Positions 22,001 through 26,925 of a stretch of 26,925 nucleotides of DNA are shown here, piece after piece. The stretch's first letter is position 1. The number at the start of each line of letters is the position of its first letter. The position numbers were made by a program, and so were the translations under genes. The notes below the pieces were generated by a model. The model ran no database searches. It saw nothing but the letters and a program-made list of their open reading frames with translations, and was not told the DNA's origin. The stretch is from Usnea hakonensis. Taxonomy: Eukaryota > Ascomycota > Lecanoromycetes > Lecanorales > Parmeliaceae. The stretch is from positions 1 to 26,925 of the forward strand of contig BLJB01000749.1 of assembly GCA_013423325.1 (NCBI GenBank), in the 5' to 3' direction.

Positions 22001-22662
22001 ATTTTAGAATTACTTAAATTAATATTAGAATTAATATCTAAAGTAGTACTTAGATTAATATTAAAGTTAGTATCTAAATTATATTTTTTAGCTAGCGTAA
22101 TAATAGTTTACTACTCTAAAAGTAGTAATTTATTAAATCTATACTAATAAGAATAAGATATAAAATAATTAAAGCTAAATTAATAATTAAAAAAATTATA
22201 AAGAAAATAATAACTTTTCTAGTTTATTTTTTAATTATTCTAGCTTCTTTTTTATTAGCGAGAATAACTATAGAAATAAATATTACTAGATTTAGAAGCT
22301 ACTTAATAATAAGCCTTTTACTAGCTTTATAGATATTAAGATATATTATTAAAAGTATAATAATTTATTCTCTTCTAAAACTAAGTTATATAAGTATTTA
22401 TATATTAGCTATAATAGGGCGAACTATATAGAAATAATAAATAACTATATATATACTCTAGCTATTTTAGTAAATATATTAAATAAATATATAGCTATAT
22501 TATCTATTATAATAGATAAAAAGTAAATTAAATCTAAGACTTCTAATTATCCTAAAATTATTAATTCTACTACTTTAGATAACGAGTTAGATAATAGATA
22601 TTTCGAGATTAGATCTATATAATAATTTATATAGTACTTAATTTTAATAAATTCGTATTTAA
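19065..22662 (+). other. RIP-mutated region upstream of gypsy copy D, possible gag
   Basis: About 3.6 kb with no open frame and very high AT. From about 20640 one can follow a forward frame, reading TAA/TAG as mutated Gln, whose product is rich in Asn, Gln, Ser and Pro. It leads in the same orientation toward the protease and RT of copy D beyond LINE copy 3. A Gag-like N-terminal polyprotein is the natural expectation for that position, but I recognise no Gag signature or zinc knuckle. The left part (19065-20600) shows nothing I can assign; the LTR of copy D, if present, was not found. Confidence 0.4.
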
Positions 22663-22679
22663 TTCTAATAAGATTAATT
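22663..22679. repeat. Target-site duplication, left copy (17 bp)
   Basis: ttctaataagattaatt, repeated exactly at 23714-23730 on the other side of LINE copy 3. Confidence 0.9.
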
Positions 22680-23713
22680 GATTGATTAATTGTATTATAC
22701 GCCTATACTAGCTACTTGATATAAGCTAATAAAGGTACTATTATCGCTAAGCTAGTAGAGCTAGGCGTTAAAGAAATCTAAGGGCGAACCCCTAAATAAA
22801 AACTCTAACTAAATAATACGTTTTCTCTCTACTATATTCTTAAGGAGTTCTAATATATTATTATATATCTTTTTTTTTCTATATCTCGATTTTTCTAGTC
22901 TTTATATTTATTTTCTTTAACCGCCTTAGCCCTTAAGGGCTAGTACGGTCTTTTCTTTATATACCCTTTTTAGACTTAATAATCTCCTCTACTCTAAGGG
23001 GTAATCTTAATTATTAAAGTTATTCGCTAGCTAGCTCGAAGCTATTTAATTAGTTTAAATTAATTATCTATTTTACCGCTATCCGAATCCCTTTAGTCGT
23101 AATTAGTATTATTTAGAAATCCTCGGTACCTATCTCTATAAGTAGTCGTAATCTATCTCTATATAATTCTAGATAGAAGAGAAGAATATATTTAATATCC
23201 TACTTTCTCTATCTATATATATAGTTAAGATTAATCCTTAATACCCTTATTTTATTAAGGAATATATTAAGTCTAATTTTACTACTTTTTATCTAGATAG
23301 TAATCGAGCTCTTAGCTTTCCTTAATATCCTATAGTAATTAAACCTCCTATCGTATAAGCCTCCCCTTTAAGCGGGGGTTCTTATTATATTTAGAGTCTC
23401 TTATTAATACTTTTCCTATTTCCTCGATCTCCGATTATAGAACTAGTCTTATATTTTCCGTCTTATAACGTTAATACTCTAATATTCCTCGATATTTCTA
23501 AGTAGGTTAATCTATCCCTTCTTTCTTTTTATACTAGTAGCCGCTTAGTCCTAGCTCTTTTCTCCTAGGGCCTTAAGAGCCTAGACTTCCTTTTCCGCCG
23601 CGGGTATAGGCCTTAGCTTCCTCCTTCTACCTCTGCTAGCCTAGAGGCGTCGGGCGATTCGTTCGTTGCCCTCTCTCGTGGCGGCGTGGGTGCCTCGTAG
23701 GGCCTGGTGTTGC
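22680..23713 (-). mobile_element. LINE copy 3: 1.03-kb 5'-truncated copy
   Basis: Minus-strand copy of the 3' kilobase of the LINE, equivalent to 175-1212 of copy 1. It begins (on the + strand) with the gattgattaattg tail and ends abruptly at 23713. A perfect 17-bp duplication flanks it. Most of it is RIP-mutated, though less than copy 1. The last 75 bases (about 23640-23713) keep a high GC content and many TG dinucleotides (gtggcggcgtgggtgcctcg), whereas the equivalent part of copy 1 (about 1140-1210) is AT-rich. It carries the C-terminal Cys/His region only, no RT. Confidence 0.9.
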
Positions 23714-23730
23714 TTCTAATAAGATTAATT
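23714..23730. repeat. Target-site duplication, right copy (17 bp)
   Basis: Exact repeat of 22663-22679. Confidence 0.9.
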
Positions 23731-23829
23731 CTAATAAATTTAAGAATAATTTTATATATATAAATATAAAATATAAAGTAAATTTAGTTAATAGAATTTA
23801 AAAATCTAAATAAGCTTTAGATTTAGCTA

Positions 23830-24080
23830 TTTTTAAAATAATATTACTACTTAAAATAAGAGGATTAGAAAATACTAGTTATAAAATATTAGAGTATATT
23901 ATCTATAATATCTTTTTTCTAGAGTATAATAAAGATAATAAACTAATTATTACTTATATTTATAAAGAGTTATATATTATTAATAATCTTCGTACTAAAA
24001 TACTTATTAGTAATAATATTCTAAGATCTAAATAAATTACTATTAACGTTATTAATAAGTCTATTATAATTAACTTATAT
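23830..24080 (+). pseudogene. Gypsy copy D retropepsin-like protease remnant
   Basis: The forward frame has 'IRGLENTSYKILEY' followed by 'LYIINNLRTKILISNNILRSK'-type sequence (about 23960-24015). This corresponds to the fungal gypsy pattern in which a hydrophobic strand precedes a ...LIGNDILGPE block at the C-terminal end of the aspartic protease. Gly and Asp of that block have become Ser and Asn. The catalytic D-S/T-G triad itself is not discernible, so the call depends on the downstream block and the position before RT. Confidence 0.5.
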
Positions 24081-24429
24081 AAAATAGTTACTATATCTAT
24101 ATATTTAAATTATACTTACTATTATATTAATTAAATTACTAGAAAATAAGGATTTCTTATTTAAGCTAGAACCTATATACTTTTTTATATATACTTATTT
24201 AGTAAATTATACTATATTTAATATTATAGCTAGAAATAACTCTAATATTTTAATATAAATATTAAAAGAATAAGATTTAATTATATTTATAAGATAAACT
24301 TTAATAATTATTTCTATATTAATATTAATTTTAATTTTACTTTAAAAATAGCTAAGAAATATCTTAATTTCTTTTTAATTTCATAATTCTAGCTTAACCT
24401 TTTTAAATCTAAAGAAACTAAACTTCTAA

Positions 24430-25290
24430 ATAGAATTATAGTCTATAGAAACCCGTAATAGATAATAGAATTAATTATACTAATTAAAGAGTTTCTTAAT
24501 ATTTAAATTAATATTAGCTTTATTAATATATCTTAAGAGTAATAGATAAGATTATTATTTAAAAAAGGCTAATAAGATAAAGTTACTAGAAAGATAAAGA
24601 TCTATCTTCTAAAAATTAAAGATTATAAAATATTTAATAAAATATTTAATTAACTATATAAATAAAGATAGCTCGAATTTATCTAATATATAATTCTATT
24701 TATATACCCGTTATTTATTATATAGAAGACTCTACTAAAAAAAAAAAAAAGATATCTAGTAATTAATTTAAAAGGTCTTAATAACTTAATTCTAAAATAT
24801 ATATATATACCTCTATCTTAGATTAAGATAGTAAGAATACTAATAGAATATAGATTTATTTCTATATTTAATATAATTTAATTTTTTTATTAGTAGCGCC
24901 TTTACCCTAACTATTACTATATAATAACTATAATATTATATAGGGGGTAAGAATCTTTTAATATATTAATTATAAAATATATTAATTCTATTATATATTA
25001 ATTCTATTATATATATATAGAGATAAATAAATATCTTATTAAGATAATTAAAATAAGATAAAATAAAAGCCTATATTAATAATATTATAATTAGATCTAA
25101 AATCTTTAAATAATATCTAGTAGATCTTAGGGAACTCTTTATTTTACTTAATAAGTTTAATATTTCTATTAGTCTAGTTAAAGCTTTTCTAGATTATTCG
25201 AATATTAATCTATTAGAGTAAAGAGTAGATTTATTAGAATTTTTAACTATTAAAGATAAGCTTATTATAATTAGTTAATTATAATATCTA
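24430..25290 (+). pseudogene. Gypsy copy D reverse transcriptase, RIP-inactivated
   Basis: Clear RT landmarks on the + strand: 'KKKKRYLVINLKGLNNLILKY' (about 24737-24800, family form R.VVDLR.LN), 'FISIFNII.FFY..RLYPN' (about 24850-24910, motif A, its Asp now Asn), 'YRG.ESFN' and 'KYINS' (about 24940-24985, the family's HRGQE and GY blocks), then motif C as 'AYINNIIIRSK' with Y-I-N-N at 25072-25083 instead of YxDD. 'LRELFILLNKFNISIS' and 'LTIKDKL' follow. Both catalytic Asp codons of motif C changed by G to A. Numerous TAA/TAG codons interrupt the frame. Confidence 0.85.
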
Positions 25291-25499
25291 TAAACTTTAA
25301 TAGATCTTAAATACTATTTAGAATTAATTAGATACTTATATTAATATATTTACTTTTATATATAATTAGTTTAGGAGCTATAAGATTTAAAAATATTAAT
25401 ATTAAAAAATAAATTAAATATAAAAAGAGAATAAAAGTAATTCTTATTTAAAAAACTTATTCTAAAACTTATTATAAAGTAATTAGTCTTATTTAAAAT

Positions 25500-26050
25500 A
25501 TTATAAAAAGTATTATCTAAACTATTAATTCTTATATATTTTAATATTAAAAAAATATTCTAAATTAATCTTAATATTTCTAAAGAGTTTAGATTTAATA
25601 TTATTATCTTTTATATTAAGGATAAACCTAGTAGTCTAACTAATAATTTTATAAAGTAGAGATCTACTAAATTAGAATAATCTAATAGTTTAAAAAAGTA
25701 ATCTAATATTAAAAAATCTATAAAATAGCTAATTAGATAATAGGTCAAGCTAATTATATTTTTTTCTAGAACTCTTATTATAATAAAAAGAAATTATTAG
25801 CCTACTAAACTTAAGATAGCTAGATTTATATAGATAATTAAAAAAATTCGATATCTTATTAAATCTTCTATAAAACTAGTTAGGATTTAAACTAATTATT
25901 CAATAATACTAGATTTAATAAAATAGAGTTTAATTATATTTATATTAATTTTAAGGTTAAATATTTATCTAATTAGAGCTATTTAGTTTTTTTATTAATT
26001 TAATCTTTAGATTTTCTATAAGCTAGAAAAAGAGTATATTCTACTAAATA
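25500..26050 (+). pseudogene. Gypsy copy D RNase H domain remnant
   Basis: 'INLNISKEFRFN' at about 25563-25600 corresponds to the first RNase H strand (copy B 'IDLDTSKEFDF') with Asp to Asn changes. 'FFSRTLIITKRNY' and 'KIARFI.IIKKIRYLIK' (about 25765-25870) match the family's FLSR.L...E..Y.PTELEVA block, and the domain closes with a 'NTLLRF'-type end near 26045 (family DALSRL). It is RIP-inactivated. Confidence 0.65.
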
Positions 26051-26439
26051 CTTTATTAAGATTTATAAGTCTTAATAATAATAGCTTAATAGATAATTAT
26101 TTTAAGCTAAATACTCTTATAGTAACTAATATCTTATACGCCTTAATAATAGTTAAAATAAGTTAATCTTTTTATAATAAATACTTAAAAGGTTATTAAC
26201 TTAATTCTTATTAGAAATATATTATTTAGATAATTAATAATAATAATAAGCTATAGAAAAATATAATAATTCTATTATTTATATAAAATAGAAATTACTC
26301 TTTTATTACTTAATTTAAAATATTATAGAAAGAAAATATTATATTTAAAAATATTAATCTAGATCTTAAAAGTATTAAGGTCACTAGACGTATATTAATT
26401 AAAATAGATCTAATCTTCTATATTAATAGAATTATTAGA

Positions 26440-26742
26440 AAATAATATCCTTTCTAAGATTCTAAAAATTACTTATAATAATATTTATCTAGGTTTCTAG
26501 AAATACTATAAGATTACATCTAGCTTATAATATATATATAGTTTAATATAGTAATTAAAAAATAATATATAATATTATTATTAATATTTAATTTTATAGA
26601 CTTATTAATATTAATTATATAGAAGTATATAATTAATTCTAAATTTATTTATTTCTTTTTATACTTTAATAATTAACTTTATATTAATATTACCTCTAGC
26701 TAATAATATAGATATAATTATATCTATTATATATAAAATTTT
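26440..26742 (+). pseudogene. Gypsy copy D integrase N-terminal part, truncated
   Basis: A 'LKITYNNIYLGF.KYYK' string (about 26460-26510) matches the family's H-D-N-x-H-P-G-F zinc-binding start with both His now Tyr; the CPxC part is similarly degraded. 'FILILPLANNIDIIISIIYKI' (about 26685-26740) fits the start of the DDE core, where the first catalytic Asp has become Asn. The frame then enters unmutated sequence that no longer resembles integrase, so the domain is cut off here. Confidence 0.55.
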
Positions 26743-26767
26743 TGACTACTACTTTATTACGCGAAAG

Positions 26768-26925
26768 ATGAAGTACAACAACCAACATGAAGAGACGCCA
26801 TTCACGATAGGTGGGGAACCAGGGAAGGAAGAGACACTGCTAGATACAGACGCAGAGGGAGACACTCCTTCGGAGGAAGAGAGGCATAACGACGCGGAAA
26901 CAGAACAGGACGCGACTACCGCGCC
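26768..26925 (+). CDS. Open frame of unknown function, runs off the window
   Basis: Starting at the first ATG after the base-composition switch (26768, with A at -3), 52 codons stay open to the window edge. The product begins MKYNNQHEETPF and is very acidic and Thr-rich with a run of Glu. Codon use is ordinary, with G/C-ending codons, unlike the TA-saturated DNA before it. The frame is also open upstream to about 26633, through the remnant integrase, so the true start is uncertain. It may be the N-terminus of a host protein, the gag start of a different retroelement, or a chance frame. No domain is recognisable in so short a piece. Confidence 0.35.
   Translation, partial: MKYNNQHEETPFTIGGEPGKEETLLDTDAEGDTPSEEERHNDAETEQDATTA

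Larger units (their letters stand above)
23731..26742 (+). mobile_element. Ty3/gypsy copy D: protease, RT, RNase H, integrase start; RIP-mutated
   Basis: A gypsy-type pol on the + strand in canonical order: protease (about 23830-24080), RT (about 24430-25290), RNase H (about 25500-26050) and integrase zinc-binding plus the first strand of the core (about 26440-26742). It then stops where the base composition changes. It is related to, but distinct from, the A/B family: the RNase H core reads 'INLNISKEF' here versus 'IDLDTSKEF' in copy B. LINE copy 3 is inserted just upstream of the protease. All frames are broken. Confidence 0.8.

Noticed and set aside
24733..24747. Programmed frameshift at the A run in the gypsy copy D RT
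   Set aside because: The A run falls where a Lys-rich RT stretch is expected in the same frame on both sides. The frame does not change, so no frameshift is needed.

Overview
This window looks like a gene-free, transposon-packed, AT-rich block of nuclear DNA from a filamentous ascomycete (Pezizomycotina) that has, or had, active repeat-induced point mutation (RIP). The evidence is that CA and TG dinucleotides are almost absent over long stretches while TA is in great excess, every recognisable coding frame is riddled with TAA/TAG where Gln or Trp is expected, and the residual proteins are fungal Ty3/gypsy and Tad-like LINE polyproteins. I see no intact protein gene, no rRNA and no tRNA. The species cannot be named from this sequence. 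Sub-telomeric, centromeric or accessory-chromosome DNA would all fit.

Layout. Positions 1-72 hold three copies of a 23-bp tandem repeat. Positions 73-8524 are a Ty3/gypsy remnant on the + strand (copy A: end of RNase H, integrase, chromodomain, 3' LTR). It has been entered by a full-length LINE (175-5590, minus strand, 14-bp target duplication), by a 125-bp retroposed fragment with a CAATC-type tail (7056-7180, 13-bp duplication) and by a 284-bp MITE (7329-7612). Positions 8525-12482 are a second copy of the same gypsy family (copy B: RT end, RNase H, integrase, chromodomain, LTR), which preserves the matching unoccupied sites. Positions 12483-15225 are an unidentified mutated repeat, interrupted by a second MITE with the same ends (13747-14389, containing a 113-base poly-A run and two Ns) and by a 181-bp LINE fragment (14928-15108). 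Positions 15226-17847 are a 5'-truncated LINE copy on the + strand. Positions 17848-19064 are a minus-strand gypsy leader and LTR. Positions 19065-26742 are a further + strand gypsy relative (possible gag, then protease, RT, RNase H and the start of integrase), interrupted by a 1.03-kb LINE fragment (22680-23713, 17-bp duplication). From about 26743 the sequence abruptly regains normal base composition and carries an open frame that runs off the window.

The parts do not work together as a pathway. They record nested insertion followed by RIP inactivation. RIP has removed catalytic acids (D to N in the RT YxDD/FxDD boxes, E to K in the integrase DDE site). The most informative pattern is which pieces escaped: the short insertions (125, 181 and 284 bp) keep CA and TG, and so do the last 50-100 bases at the 5' ends of the three long LINE copies, while homologous sequence elsewhere in the window is saturated with transitions.
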